A stretch of DNA of 64,000 nt from Microlunatus kandeliicorticis (GTDB lineage Bacteria > Actinomycetota > Actinomycetes > Propionibacteriales > Propionibacteriaceae), in assembly GCF_014137855.1 (NCBI RefSeq), contig NZ_JACGWT010000006.1, positions 124,001-188,000 on the forward strand, given 5' to 3'. This document shows, in pieces, positions 1 to 8,780 of this stretch. How positions within the stretch are numbered: position 1 is the first letter of the stretch; the number at the start of each line of letters is the position of its first letter. The notes under the pieces are model-generated. The model saw only the letters and a list, made by a program, of their open reading frames with translations, was not told the DNA's origin and did not search any database. Position numbers and translations under genes: made by a program.

Positions 1-12
1 CAGCGCATCTCG

Positions 13-1110
13 TCAGCGACGGCTGCGGGCCACCCCGAGCACCGCGCGCTCGAGCGCGAACCCGGCATCGTCGCTGGCGCCCTTGACGTCGGCGTCGGCG
101 GCGGCGACCAGCTGCAGGGCGCTGGCCACCGAACGGGCGTCCCACCCGCGGGCCTGCGCCTTCATGGTCCGCAGCTTCCAGGGCGGTACGCCGACCGCCC
201 CGGCCAGGTCGTTGTCGCGGAGCCCGGAGGGTGCGGAGACCAGCTTGCCCATCCCCCGCAGCCCGCTGGCCAGCGCGCTGGTGACCAGCACCGGCGCCAC
301 GCCGGTGGACAGCGCCCAGCGGAGCTGCTCCATCGCCTTCCCGGTCTCGCCCGCCAGCACGGCGTCGGCCACCGCGAAACTGGTCACCTCGGCGCGGCCG
401 CCGAAGTAGCGCCGGACCAGCTTGTCGGTGATCTCGTTCTCCTCCGCGTCGGCGACCAGCTGGGCCACCGCAGAGGCCACCCCGCGCAGGTCGTGACCGA
501 CCGCGTCGACGAGCTGCTGCGCGGTCTCCTTGGCGATCCGGCTGCCCTGCCGGCGGGCCTCGGCCACCACGAACTGCGGCAGCTCCCAGGGCTTGAGGCT
601 CGGACAGTCCACGACCTCGACCTTGGCCTTCTTGAGCTTGTCGAGCACGGCCTTGCCCTTCACCCCACCCCCATGGACGAGCACCAGCCCGAGCTCGGCG
701 TCCGGCGCGACGGCGGTGGCCAGCAGCGGCTCGGCCACCTCGGCGGGCAGCTGGGCGAGGTCCCGGACCACCGCCACCCGGGCCGTGGAGAACAGCGACG
801 GGCTGGTGATCTCGGCGAGCCGACCCGGGTCGAGCTCGGCCGCGGTCACCTCGGAGATCTCGACGTCGGGCGCGGACGCCCGGGCCACGGCCAGCCGCTC
901 GGCCACCGCGCGGTCGGCGAGCAGGCCCTCCGGACCGCTGACCAGCACGGTGTGGCCGAACACCGTCGGGGCGGCGGGGCTGCGGCTCGGCATGCCGGTC
1001 ATCCTGCCACCGGCGACCGACAGCCCCGACCACCTCGCCGGCCCGCTGCTCCGGTGCGGCGTGGCGCGGTGCGCGGTCGTCCGGACGAGGCGGTCCCCGG
1101 GTGGCGTCAT
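13..1110 (-). CDS. holA: DNA polymerase III subunit delta
   Basis: Delta subunit of the clamp loader, which opens the beta sliding clamp at the replication fork. The sequence shows the delta-family arrangement: an N-terminal Rossmann-like region with the VSGPEGLLADRAV segment, then the middle region (KGKAVLDKLKKAKVEVVDC) and a C-terminal helical domain (ALQLVAAADADVKGASDD) that ends the family. The ATG at 1110 overlaps the comEC stop as ATGA, which suggests coupling, but it adds about 36 arginine-rich residues not typical of the family. In-frame ATGs at 1002 and 993 would give the usual N-terminus and follow a GGTGGCAGG stretch, so the start is uncertain. It is the last gene of the com/holA run seen here. 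Confidence 0.9.
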   Translation of the reverse strand: MTPPGDRLVRTTAHRATPHRSSGPARWSGLSVAGGRMTGMPSRSPAAPTVFGHTVLVSGPEGLLADRAVAERLAVARASAPDVEISEVTAAELDPGRLAEITSPSLFSTARVAVVRDLAQLPAEVAEPLLATAVAPDAELGLVLVHGGGVKGKAVLDKLKKAKVEVVDCPSLKPWELPQFVVAEARRQGSRIAKETAQQLVDAVGHDLRGVASAVAQLVADAEENEITDKLVRRYFGGRAEVTSFAVADAVLAGETGKAMEQLRWALSTGVAPVLVTSALASGLRGMGKLVSAPSGLRDNDLAGAVGVPPWKLRTMKAQARGWDARSVASALQLVAAADADVKGASDDAGFALERAVLGVARSRR

Positions 1111-3569
1111 CCCGGTGGCGCCTGCTTCTGCGCGAGCGCGACCAACCGCCCGCGGTCACGACCGACGGCCACCGAGCCCTGCCGGTCGGTGCGGAGCAGC
1201 GTCATGCCGTCGCCCTCGACCAGCCGGACAGTCCGCGGCGCCGGGTGGCCGTAGTCGTTGTGCAGGCCGGCGCTGGCGATGGCCACCGCCGCCCGGCTGG
1301 CCGCGATGAACGCCGGATCCTGGTTCGCCGAGCCGTGGTGCGGGATCTTGAGCACGTCGACCGCGAGGGTGCCGCCGGCCGCCTCGGTCGCCGCCAGCAC
1401 CGCCGCCTGCTGCAGCGGTTCGACGTCGCCGGTCTCGAGCAGGGTCAGCTCGGGGGTGGTCACCCGGACCACCAGGCTCTCCTCGTTCTGCTGCGAGGAG
1501 GAGTCCTCGGCGGCGATGGGGCCGAGCAGCGGAAACCGGATCACCGGGCCCACCACGTCGAGCCGGACCGGTCCGACCGCGATCTGCTCGCCGACGGCCG
1601 GGACCCGGACCGCGATCCCCCGGCTCGCCGCGGCGGCCGCGACCGCGGCGGCGCCCTCGGGTGGCGACGGATACGGGCAGGTCCAGATCTGGCCGACGCG
1701 GCGGCCGGCGAAGACGCCGGTCAGCCCGCCGACGTGGTCGGCGTGGAAGTGGGTGAACACCAACAGCGGGACGGCGCGGACGGCGAGCTGGTCGAGACAG
1801 GTCCGCATCGGCGCGGGGTCGGGACCGGCGTCGAAGACGACGGCCTGACCGGCGCCGACCCGCACCACCACCCCGTCCCCCTGGCCGACGTCGCAGGCCA
1901 CCACCGCCCAGTCCGCGCCCGGCCAGCCCGGGACGACGGCCGGCCGCAGCACCACCACCAGCATCAGCACCGCCACCGCGCCGGTCAGCCAGCGGCTCCG
2001 GAGCACCACCGGCATCGCGGTCGCGACGAGCAGGGCGGCGACCGCGAGCAGGGTGATCGCGACCGGCGTGGTCGGCCACGGGGTCGAGGCCCCGGGCAGC
2101 CGCGCACCGGCGTGGGCCACCCAGAGGATGAGCTGGGCCGACCAGGCGGCCCCGAACCCCGCGAGCGCGGCGAGCGGCGCGGCCGCCAGCGAGAGCCCGG
2201 CCGCGGCGAAACCGAGCACCGTGGCGGGCGCGACCGCGGGCGCGGCGCAGAGGTTGGCGAGGACACCGACCAGGCTGACCCGGCCCGAGAGCACCGCGAC
2301 CACCGGCAGGGTCGCCAGGTGCGCCGCGACCGGCACGGTGACCGACTCGGCGAGCAGCCGCGGGCACCAGCCGGCGAGCACCTCGGTCCACCGCCGGGCC
2401 CAGCAGACGATCCCGCCGCTGGCCAGCACCGACAGCACGAAGCCGTAGGAGGTGGCCAGCCAGGGGTCGACGAGGAGCAGCACCACCGCGGCCAGCGCGA
2501 GGTGGCGCAAGGCGCTCTCCCCCGCGCTCAGCCCGAGCGCCACCAGCACCACCAGGCCCATCGCCGCCGCCCGCAGCACGGACGGTTCGCTGCGGCACAG
2601 GCCGACGAACACCGCCACGGTCAGCACCGCCAGCGCGCGGAGCCACCACCCGCGTACCCCGAGCCACCGGGCGGCGACGAGGACGAAGGCGAGCAGCAGC
2701 GTCAGGTTGGCGCCGGAGACCGCCATCAGGTGGGTGAGCGCGGTGATCCGGAAGTCCTCGCGGAGCGCGTCGGTGACCGCGGAGGTGTCGCCGAGGACCA
2801 GCGCCGGGACCAGCGCCCGTTGCTCGGCGGACCGGTGCGCGACCGCGGCCCGGAGCCCGGAACGGACCCGCTCGACCGCGGAGGCGGCCGGTCCTGGTGA
2901 CCGGACGACCGCGGTCGGGCCACGGATCCGGGCAGTGGCAGCCACCGCGGCCCCGGGGTCGGCGGGCTCGAAGCGCACCGTCGTGGTCAGCTCGGTGCCG
3001 AGCGGGGCGCGCTCCCACACGGACAGTGCGTCGCCGGAGACGGTGAGGTCGACGGCAGTACGGGTGCCCCAGCGCTGGCCACGACCGTCGACCTCGCGGA
3101 CCAGTCCGCGGCGGATCAGGAACGGTGGGCGCACACCGCCGGACCGGACGGTGGGATCGCCGGTCAGCTCGACCCGGACCGTGGCCACCGCGCGCGTCGC
3201 GGCGAGCGCGGCCACCGGTGAGGCGTCGAGGGCCTGCCGGTGCAGCAACCCGTCCCCGAACGCCACCGCGAGCGCCACCGCGCTGGCGACCAGCAACCAG
3301 CCCAGCCGGCGTGCGCGGCCGGTGACGATCAGCAGCACCGCTGCCAGCACACCGGCGGCCAGCAGCGCCGACAGGGCGAGGGCGAGCGCTCCCCCGAGCG
3401 AGGCGCCGGCCCCGCTGACCGCTGCCGCCGCACCGGCCCAGCAGGCGAGGGCGACCGGCACCAGCCGGGCGTCCGGTCGCGCCTTTCGGGCCTTGCGGGC
3501 TCTCGGTGGTCGTCGCGAGCGGCGGGCGGGCCGGTCCGCGGTCGACGGGTCGTCCGGGCGGGGTTCCAC
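1107..3569 (-). CDS. comEC: ComEC/Rec2 DNA uptake channel
   Basis: Polytopic membrane protein thought to pass single-stranded DNA across the membrane during natural transformation. About 820 residues, the full family length. An N-terminal pair of membrane segments is followed by an OB-like region, a central competence domain (SGANLTLLLAF, then many hydrophobic segments) and a C-terminal metallo-beta-lactamase-like domain with DVGQGD, the metal motif THFHADHVGG and a later KIPHHGS. Starts at GTG after GGTGAGGTC. Its stop overlaps the longest holA start. comEA lies upstream but an amidase gene separates the two. Whether the organism is naturally competent cannot be told from this. Confidence 0.93.
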   Translation of the reverse strand: MEPRPDDPSTADRPARRSRRPPRARKARKARPDARLVPVALACWAGAAAAVSGAGASLGGALALALSALLAAGVLAAVLLIVTGRARRLGWLLVASAVALAVAFGDGLLHRQALDASPVAALAATRAVATVRVELTGDPTVRSGGVRPPFLIRRGLVREVDGRGQRWGTRTAVDLTVSGDALSVWERAPLGTELTTTVRFEPADPGAAVAATARIRGPTAVVRSPGPAASAVERVRSGLRAAVAHRSAEQRALVPALVLGDTSAVTDALREDFRITALTHLMAVSGANLTLLLAFVLVAARWLGVRGWWLRALAVLTVAVFVGLCRSEPSVLRAAAMGLVVLVALGLSAGESALRHLALAAVVLLLVDPWLATSYGFVLSVLASGGIVCWARRWTEVLAGWCPRLLAESVTVPVAAHLATLPVVAVLSGRVSLVGVLANLCAAPAVAPATVLGFAAAGLSLAAAPLAALAGFGAAWSAQLILWVAHAGARLPGASTPWPTTPVAITLLAVAALLVATAMPVVLRSRWLTGAVAVLMLVVVLRPAVVPGWPGADWAVVACDVGQGDGVVVRVGAGQAVVFDAGPDPAPMRTCLDQLAVRAVPLLVFTHFHADHVGGLTGVFAGRRVGQIWTCPYPSPPEGAAAVAAAAASRGIAVRVPAVGEQIAVGPVRLDVVGPVIRFPLLGPIAAEDSSSQQNEESLVVRVTTPELTLLETGDVEPLQQAAVLAATEAAGGTLAVDVLKIPHHGSANQDPAFIAASRAAVAIASAGLHNDYGHPAPRTVRLVEGDGMTLLRTDRQGSVAVGRDRGRLVALAQKQAPPG

Positions 3570-3753
3570 GACCTCACCCTGGGGTGGTCCACCCGGTTCC
3601 GGACGTCATCGGCCCGGGGCTGTGGACGCGGCTCCCGGCGCCCGCCCCGCTGTGGATCAGGGCGAGTGCCGGATCCTCCGGAGGGAGCCGCGTGAGCTGC
3701 AGTCGCACGGCGTCGGGCGAGGACTCAGCCCGGTTCTTCCGTGACCCGCTCCG

Positions 3754-5088
3754 TCACTTCAGGGCTTGGTCGATCCGCCGGCCGAGCGCGATGAGCGCCA
3801 GGTCGCTCCCGCGCGGCCCGACCAGACACAGCCCGACCGGGGCGGAGGCGTGCAGGGTGGTGATCACCAGGCTCGGCACCGACAGCGCCGGGTAGCCGCC
3901 CAGGCCGGCGATCGAGGTGAGCCGCAGGATGCCGCGGCGGACGTCGTTGAGCTCGGCCGCGTTGCTGGTCAGTGGCGGCGCCGGCGACGGCGCGGTGGGC
4001 AGCAGCAGCACCCGGCCGTCCAGCCGCTCGTCGAGGCAGCCGCGCAGCTCGGCCGCCCGGGCCCGCGCCCGCTGTTCGGTCCCGGGGTCGACGTCGGCGG
4101 CCACGGCGAACCGTTCGGAGACGTCGGGTCCGAGCGCGCCGGGATGGGTCGCCACCCAGCGGCCGTGCGCCCGCCAGGCCTCGGCCGCCTGGACCACCCG
4201 GAAGCACTCGGCACGGGTCCCCGGGTCGCCGAGACGCACCGGCTCGACCGGGCCGAGCCCGGCGTCGGCGGCGATCCGCTGGAGCGCGGCGCGGAACAAC
4301 GCCCGCACCGGGTCGCTGACCGCGGCCAGGGCGTCGGTGTCGACGACGAGCGGGAAGGTGCCCGGCTCGGGATCGTCCTCCGCCGCGTCGCCGCGTCGCG
4401 CGTCGGTCGCGGTCCCCAGCAGCGCGTGGGTCGCGGCCGCGAGGACGTCGGCGGTCCGGGTGAGCAGCCCGACGGTGTCGAAGCTCGGGGCGAGCGGGAG
4501 CACGCCGACGGTGGGCACCCGACCGTGGCTGGTCCGCAGCCCCCAGAGTCCCTGATAGGAGGCCGGGATGCGCACCGAGCCGGCGGTGTCGGTGCCCAGC
4601 CCGACGTCGGCGAGGCCGAGCCCGACCGCGGCGGCGGTCCCGCTGCTGGAGCCCCCCGGCACCGCGCCGGGGACGGCGGCGTTGGGCGGGGTGCCGTAGT
4701 GGGCGTTCCGCCCGACCATGCCGTAGCCGAACTCGTCGGCGTGGGTGATGCCGCGGACCGTCGCACCGGCCGCGAGGAGCCGCTCGAGCGCGTCGGCGTG
4801 CGTGGTCTCCGGCGCCGCCTCGGCCAGCCAGCCGGGGACGCCGGCGCCCCGACGGTGACCGGCGACCGCGAACAGGTCCTTGACCGCGACCTCCGCCCCG
4901 GTGAGCGGGCCGATGGCCTCGGCCCGGACCAGCGGGCGGCCGTGCTCGCGCCAGATCGCCGGGTCGACCGTCGTCCGGGACGCCGTGTCGGCGGGCCCGC
5001 TCCCGACCGTGTGGTCGCGGCCGGTGCCGCGGGCCGACCAGCTCTGCACCCGGGACGGGCCTGACCCGGGCGCCACCCACTCAGCCAC
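3754..5088 (-). CDS. Amidase-signature family hydrolase
   Basis: Serine amidohydrolase of the amidase signature family, predicted to hydrolyse a C-N bond of an unidentified amide. The Ser-cisSer-Lys triad is visible: Lys70 in AVKDLF, cis-Ser147 in GGSSSG and nucleophile Ser171 in GTDTAGSVRIPAS, with the spacing seen in fatty-acid amide hydrolase and related enzymes. 444 residues, full length. It resembles the AtzF/GatA-like branch, but GatA is unlikely because no gatB or gatC is adjacent. The GTG start at 5088 has no good ribosome site of its own. A 14-codon reading frame with a strong ribosome site ends across this start and may couple its translation. It sits between comEA and comEC, an unusual place. 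Confidence 0.85.
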   Translation of the reverse strand: MAEWVAPGSGPSRVQSWSARGTGRDHTVGSGPADTASRTTVDPAIWREHGRPLVRAEAIGPLTGAEVAVKDLFAVAGHRRGAGVPGWLAEAAPETTHADALERLLAAGATVRGITHADEFGYGMVGRNAHYGTPPNAAVPGAVPGGSSSGTAAAVGLGLADVGLGTDTAGSVRIPASYQGLWGLRTSHGRVPTVGVLPLAPSFDTVGLLTRTADVLAAATHALLGTATDARRGDAAEDDPEPGTFPLVVDTDALAAVSDPVRALFRAALQRIAADAGLGPVEPVRLGDPGTRAECFRVVQAAEAWRAHGRWVATHPGALGPDVSERFAVAADVDPGTEQRARARAAELRGCLDERLDGRVLLLPTAPSPAPPLTSNAAELNDVRRGILRLTSIAGLGGYPALSVPSLVITTLHASAPVGLCLVGPRGSDLALIALGRRIDQALK

Positions 5089-5125
5089 GGCGACCCGTGC
5101 TCAGGACTTCCTCGCAGGTGTGCAT
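5081..5125 (-). CDS. Possible 14-residue leader peptide upstream of amidase
   Basis: A short frame (MHTCEEVLSTGRRG) starts with ATG at 5125, directly behind GGGAGGAGGCAGGC, the best ribosome site in this gap. Its TGA ends five bases inside the amidase, whose GTG is at 5088. The overlap would let ribosomes re-initiate on the amidase. Seen: ribosome site, frame and overlap. Inferred: function as a coupling or regulatory leader. Confidence 0.4.
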   Translation of the reverse strand: MHTCEEVLSTGRRG

Positions 5126-5269
5126 GCCTGCCTCCTCCCGGTGACCGGGACGCTAACCGCGCCCGACGCGGACCGGGAGACCCGCGAGACCCTGCGGCAC
5201 CACTCTTAGCGAGGTCGGAACCTGTGGTTACACCGCCGACACACCCGGCCGGCACGGGCGGCAGCGCGG

Positions 5270-6310
5270 TCATCCGACGGTCACGTGCGGAGCCAGCTCG
5301 GCGAAGGTCTTCGGCCCGATCCCGTCGACCTCCTGGAGCTCGGCGACCGCACTGAACCGGCCGTGGGCGGTGCGCCAAGCGATGATCTTGCCCGCGGTCA
5401 CCGGTCCGACCCCGGGGAGCGCGTCGAGGTCGGCCTCGGTCGCGGTGTTGAGGTCCACCGGCGCACCGGCGGGCGATCCGGATGCCGAAGGCGAGCCGAC
5501 GGCCGAGCCTGCCCGGCCCCCCGCGCCGGTCGGCGCGGTGGAGACCGGGTCGCGGACCTCGCTCGACCCCGGGTCGCCGCGCCGGGCCACGAACACCTGT
5601 TGCCCGTCGCCCAGCGGCTGGGCCAGGTTGAGCCGACCCAGCTTCGCGCCGCCGACGATCCCGCCCGCGCGGGCGATGGCGTCGGCCACCCGGGACCCGA
5701 TCGGCAGCCGCACCACCCCGGAGCGGCGGACCGCGCCCAGCACGTGCACCTCGATCTCCGCACCCGCGCTCGGCCCGGTCGTCGTTGCCCCCGTGGCTGC
5801 CCCCGTCGTTGACCCCGTCGTTGATCCCGTCGACGCTGCTGGGCCCGTGGCTCCCGTCGACGCTCCAGGGGCCGCCGAGCCAGCGGTCGGCCCGGTTCCC
5901 GGCGCCCCCGGAGCTGCCGTTGCTCCCACCACGGCCCGCGGTTGGGCCAGCGCGACCGGCCGGGCGCGGAGCAGCGCCCACCCGGCACCGATCAACCCGA
6001 TCGCGAGCAGCGCCACCACGACCAGCAGCTGCCGCCGGCCGAACCCCGCCGCCGGTCCCCGTCCGGAGCGGTCAGCCGACCTGTGCCCGCCGCCGGTACC
6101 TGGCCCGTCGCCGAGATCGTCAGCGAGGTCGTCGTCGAGATCCTCTGCGAAACCGTCGGGCCAGTCGTCCTGATCGTCCTCGCCCGGGTCGCGCAGCCGC
6201 CACTCCCCCGACGGACGTCCGGGACCGGGCGCACCGGTGCGCGCCGCGGTCAGCGCCCGGATCCGACGCGCCGCCACCTCGGCCCACCCCTGGTCCGCAC
6301 CCGCTCCCAT
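5270..6310 (-). CDS. comEA: ComEA-like DNA-binding competence protein
   Basis: Membrane-anchored DNA receptor for transformation. With the ATG at 6310 the protein has 346 residues: an acidic cytoplasmic N-terminus, a membrane segment at about 94-114, a low-complexity Ala/Gly/Ser/Thr linker (about 120-180), a SLBB domain (about 184-243, EIEVHVLGAV) and a C-terminal double helix-hairpin-helix DNA-binding domain (about 285-345, VDLNTATEADLDALPGVGP). A GTG three codons upstream is an alternative start. The frame stays open for hundreds of codons further upstream, but that part has no homology-like features and is antisense to other genes. ComEC is encoded downstream beyond the amidase. Confidence 0.92.
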   Translation of the reverse strand: MGAGADQGWAEVAARRIRALTAARTGAPGPGRPSGEWRLRDPGEDDQDDWPDGFAEDLDDDLADDLGDGPGTGGGHRSADRSGRGPAAGFGRRQLLVVVALLAIGLIGAGWALLRARPVALAQPRAVVGATAAPGAPGTGPTAGSAAPGASTGATGPAASTGSTTGSTTGAATGATTTGPSAGAEIEVHVLGAVRRSGVVRLPIGSRVADAIARAGGIVGGAKLGRLNLAQPLGDGQQVFVARRGDPGSSEVRDPVSTAPTGAGGRAGSAVGSPSASGSPAGAPVDLNTATEADLDALPGVGPVTAGKIIAWRTAHGRFSAVAELQEVDGIGPKTFAELAPHVTVG

Positions 6311-6429
6311 GTCCGTCACGGTGGGACGGTCCGTCCGTGCCGGTCGCCGCTCCGTCGGCGGCTGTGGACGACGCTCGGAGCCCGCCTCCGGGTGTGGACG
6401 ATCGGGCCGGGGCCGCCGCCGACCACGAC

Positions 6430-6484
6430 GCCGGGCCGAGCGCCGGGCCGAGCGCCGGGCCGAGCGCCGGGCCGAGCGCCGGTC
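6430..6484. repeat. 12-bp tandem repeat, four and a half copies
   Basis: The unit GCCGGGCCGAGC repeats exactly four times from 6430 to 6477 and partly to 6484. It lies in the divergent gap between comEA and the PH/GNAT gene. The copies are identical, so the array is probably young or unstable. Confidence 0.9.
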
Positions 6485-6601
6485 GTTCACCCGGTCCGAC
6501 GGCGTCCGCACGGCATAATCAGCGCAGCGTCGCCCCGGCCGACGGACTCCCCGCTCCGTCACCCCCGCTCCGGACCGGCGCCCGACAGAACGGAAGCTCC
6601 G

Positions 6602-7645
6602 ATGGCCGATCCGCGCCGCCAGACCTGGCGCGCGTCCCGGGCCGGTCTCGCCCTGATCGGCCTGTTCGTGCTGATCTGCCTCCTCGGCCTCCCGGGGCTG
6701 GCCTGGTACAGCTGGAGCCTGCGCGAGCACCTCGCGGTCCCGCTGCTGCTGCTCGTCCTCACGGTGGCCGGGCTGCTCTACGCCTGGCGGTTCGGCCTGC
6801 ACCCGCGGATCACCGCCGACGACGAGCAGCTGGTGGTCCGCAACCCGTTCCGCACCCACCGGCTGCCGTGGGACCAGATCAGCCTGGTCATCCCCGGCGG
6901 CAACGGGCTGGTGGTCGCCGGACCCGAGACCACGGTCGAGGCCTGGTGCGTGCAGAAGTCCACCCGGGCGCAGGCCACCGGCCGCCGGACCCGGGCCGAC
7001 GCGGTGGCCGACGCGATCTGGCGACGCTGGGAGGAGCACAACCCACCGGTGCGGACCAGCGCGGGCGACGTCGACCTCACCCTGCGACGAGCGCGTCCGG
7101 GTGCGGAGGCGCTGCTCGCGGACCTCGAGCGACAGGCCGGCATCGAGGCCTTCCCGCACGTCTTCCCCGCCGAGACCTACCCCTTCCCGCTCGAGCAGGT
7201 CACCGACCGGTGGCGCGACGTGCTCCGCGATCCCGCCCTGCAGACCCTGATCGCCGTGGCGGCCCCGGCCACCGGTCCGGACCCGTCCGCCGAAGGCACG
7301 GCGGGCGAGGGCACGGCGGGCGCCGCTCCCGAGCCGGTGGGGTTCGTCGCGCTCTCCGCGAGCTCGGTGCTCCACCTCGGCGTCCGCCCGGACCGGCAGG
7401 GCCGCGGCGTCGGCGGGTGCCTGCTGACCTGCGCCGAGGACGAGCTGTTCGCCGACCCGTTCCTCGCTGAGGCCAGCCTGTGGGTGCTCGTCGACAACGA
7501 CCGGGCGCGTCGGTTCTACCGCGATCATGGATGGCACGAGAGCGACAACCGGCGACGGTCGCCCTACCCGCCCGGTCCGCCCGAGCTGCGGATGACCAAG
7601 CCCAACCCGCGGGCTGCGCGGCGTCGACGGGTGCCGGAGCTCTGA
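6602..7645 (+). CDS. Membrane PH-domain/GNAT acetyltransferase fusion
   Basis: 347 residues in two parts. Residues about 13-36 and 45-62 are membrane segments and 63-150 look like the bacterial PH domain often found after such a hairpin (LHPRITADDEQLVVRNPF, LPWDQISLV). The C-terminal part (about 155-335) is a GNAT acetyltransferase: motif A is LGVRPDRQGRGVGG at 259-272, the acetyl-CoA pyrophosphate loop, and motif B ends in NDRARRFYRDHGW. It may acetylate a substrate at the inner membrane face. The ATG at 6602 follows CGGAAGCTCCG. Substrate unknown. A -10-like CATAAT lies around 6511-6516. It is followed after 67 bp by two nuclease/phosphatase-family genes. Confidence 0.82.
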   Translation: MADPRRQTWRASRAGLALIGLFVLICLLGLPGLAWYSWSLREHLAVPLLLLVLTVAGLLYAWRFGLHPRITADDEQLVVRNPFRTHRLPWDQISLVIPGGNGLVVAGPETTVEAWCVQKSTRAQATGRRTRADAVADAIWRRWEEHNPPVRTSAGDVDLTLRRARPGAEALLADLERQAGIEAFPHVFPAETYPFPLEQVTDRWRDVLRDPALQTLIAVAAPATGPDPSAEGTAGEGTAGAAPEPVGFVALSASSVLHLGVRPDRQGRGVGGCLLTCAEDELFADPFLAEASLWVLVDNDRARRFYRDHGWHESDNRRRSPYPPGPPELRMTKPNPRAARRRRVPEL

Positions 7646-7712
7646 GGCCGGCCGATCGCCGGCACGACGGGATCGCCTGCACGAGCGGATCGAAGGGGCG
7701 GGAGGGGACGCG

Positions 7713-8780
7713 ATGAGCCGGCCGACCGCCCCGGGAACGGCCGTTCCTGCGCCCGGCCCGACCGGTTCGGCCCGCGGTCCGGTGCGGATCGACCGCTCAC
7801 CGATGCCACGCCGGTTCCAGGCCTTCTGGGTCGGGCTGGCCATGCTGGCGTTCTTCCCCGGTCTGTACGCGGTGATCATGCGGGTGCTGGCGCCGAACGA
7901 GGACCTGCTGGCGCTGACCGCCTCGTTCATCCCCTACGGCATCCTCTTCAGCCTGGTCAGCGTGCTCGGCTTCCTGGTCGCGCTGATCCGGGCCCGGCGA
8001 CGGCGGGCGCTCGCCGTCACCACCACCATCGCGGCGCTGATGCTCGCCCTCCAGCTCGGCTGGCAGGCGCCGTTCTTCGTCGCCGACCACCGCCCACTTT
8101 CCACCCGGACGATCACCGTGCTCAGCCTCAACCTGCGATCCGGTGGCGCCGACCTCGACGCGCTCAGCCGTGAGGCGTCCGGTGCCGACGTGCTGGTGCT
8201 GGTCGAGGTGACCCCGTGGGCGATGCAGGGTCTGCGCAGCGGCGCCCTGGCCGCACGCTTTCCCTACGCCGTCCCGGACGGGCAGCAGGCCAGCACCCGC
8301 AACGGCTCGGCGATCCTGTCCCGCTTCCCGCTCAGCCAGGCGCGTGCGCTGCCGCCGACCTCGTGGCAGATGTGGAGCGCGGTGGCCGACGTCCCCGGGA
8401 TGGGCGACCTGACCGTCGTGGGTGCGCACCCGTGCAACCCGTTCTGCGGCACCAACCGCTGGTCCGACGAGCACCGGGTGCTCGACGACTACCTGGACAC
8501 GCTGGGCACGGACCGGCGGGTGCTGGTCGCCGGGGACTTCAACGCCGTCGACGACCACGCGCCGATGCTGGCGCTCAAGCACGCGGGCTACCGCTCGGCC
8601 ACCGACCTCGCCGGTGCGGGCTGGCTGCCGACGTATCCGGCGAACTCGGTGGTGCCGCCGCTGATCCCGATCGACCACATCCTGCTCGACGACCGCCTCA
8701 CCGCCACCCGGGTGACGGCGTTCACCGTCCCCGGCACCGACCACCGCGGACTGCGCGCGGTGATCGGCGGGACCCGGTGA
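7713..8780 (+). CDS. Membrane endonuclease/exonuclease/phosphatase family protein (copy 1)
   Basis: 355 residues. Three hydrophobic segments (about 36-58, 65-87 and 97-115) precede a DNase I/inositol-phosphatase fold domain. Metal and catalytic residues of the family are visible: Asn in LSLNLRSGG, Glu in VLVEVTPWA, Asp-Asn in AGDFNAVDD and Asp-His in GTDHRGL. The catalytic domain is probably outside the membrane. Such proteins cleave nucleic acid or phosphoesters; the substrate here is unknown. Strong ribosome site GGGAGGGGACGCG before ATG. The stop overlaps the next gene, a close paralogue, as GTGA. Confidence 0.88.
   Translation: MSRPTAPGTAVPAPGPTGSARGPVRIDRSPMPRRFQAFWVGLAMLAFFPGLYAVIMRVLAPNEDLLALTASFIPYGILFSLVSVLGFLVALIRARRRRALAVTTTIAALMLALQLGWQAPFFVADHRPLSTRTITVLSLNLRSGGADLDALSREASGADVLVLVEVTPWAMQGLRSGALAARFPYAVPDGQQASTRNGSAILSRFPLSQARALPPTSWQMWSAVADVPGMGDLTVVGAHPCNPFCGTNRWSDEHRVLDDYLDTLGTDRRVLVAGDFNAVDDHAPMLALKHAGYRSATDLAGAGWLPTYPANSVVPPLIPIDHILLDDRLTATRVTAFTVPGTDHRGLRAVIGGTR

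Noticed and set aside
1101-3744. Long open frames on the plus strand opposite comEC (up to about 600 codons)
   Set aside because: High GC removes stops from shadow frames. The encoded sequences are rich in Arg, His, Gly and Pro and match no family, while the minus strand encodes complete ComEC.
5219-5236. GlnR-like box GGAAC..GTTAC ahead of the amidase
   Set aside because: Spacing is five bases and half-sites are inverted relative to the consensus, so the match is weak.
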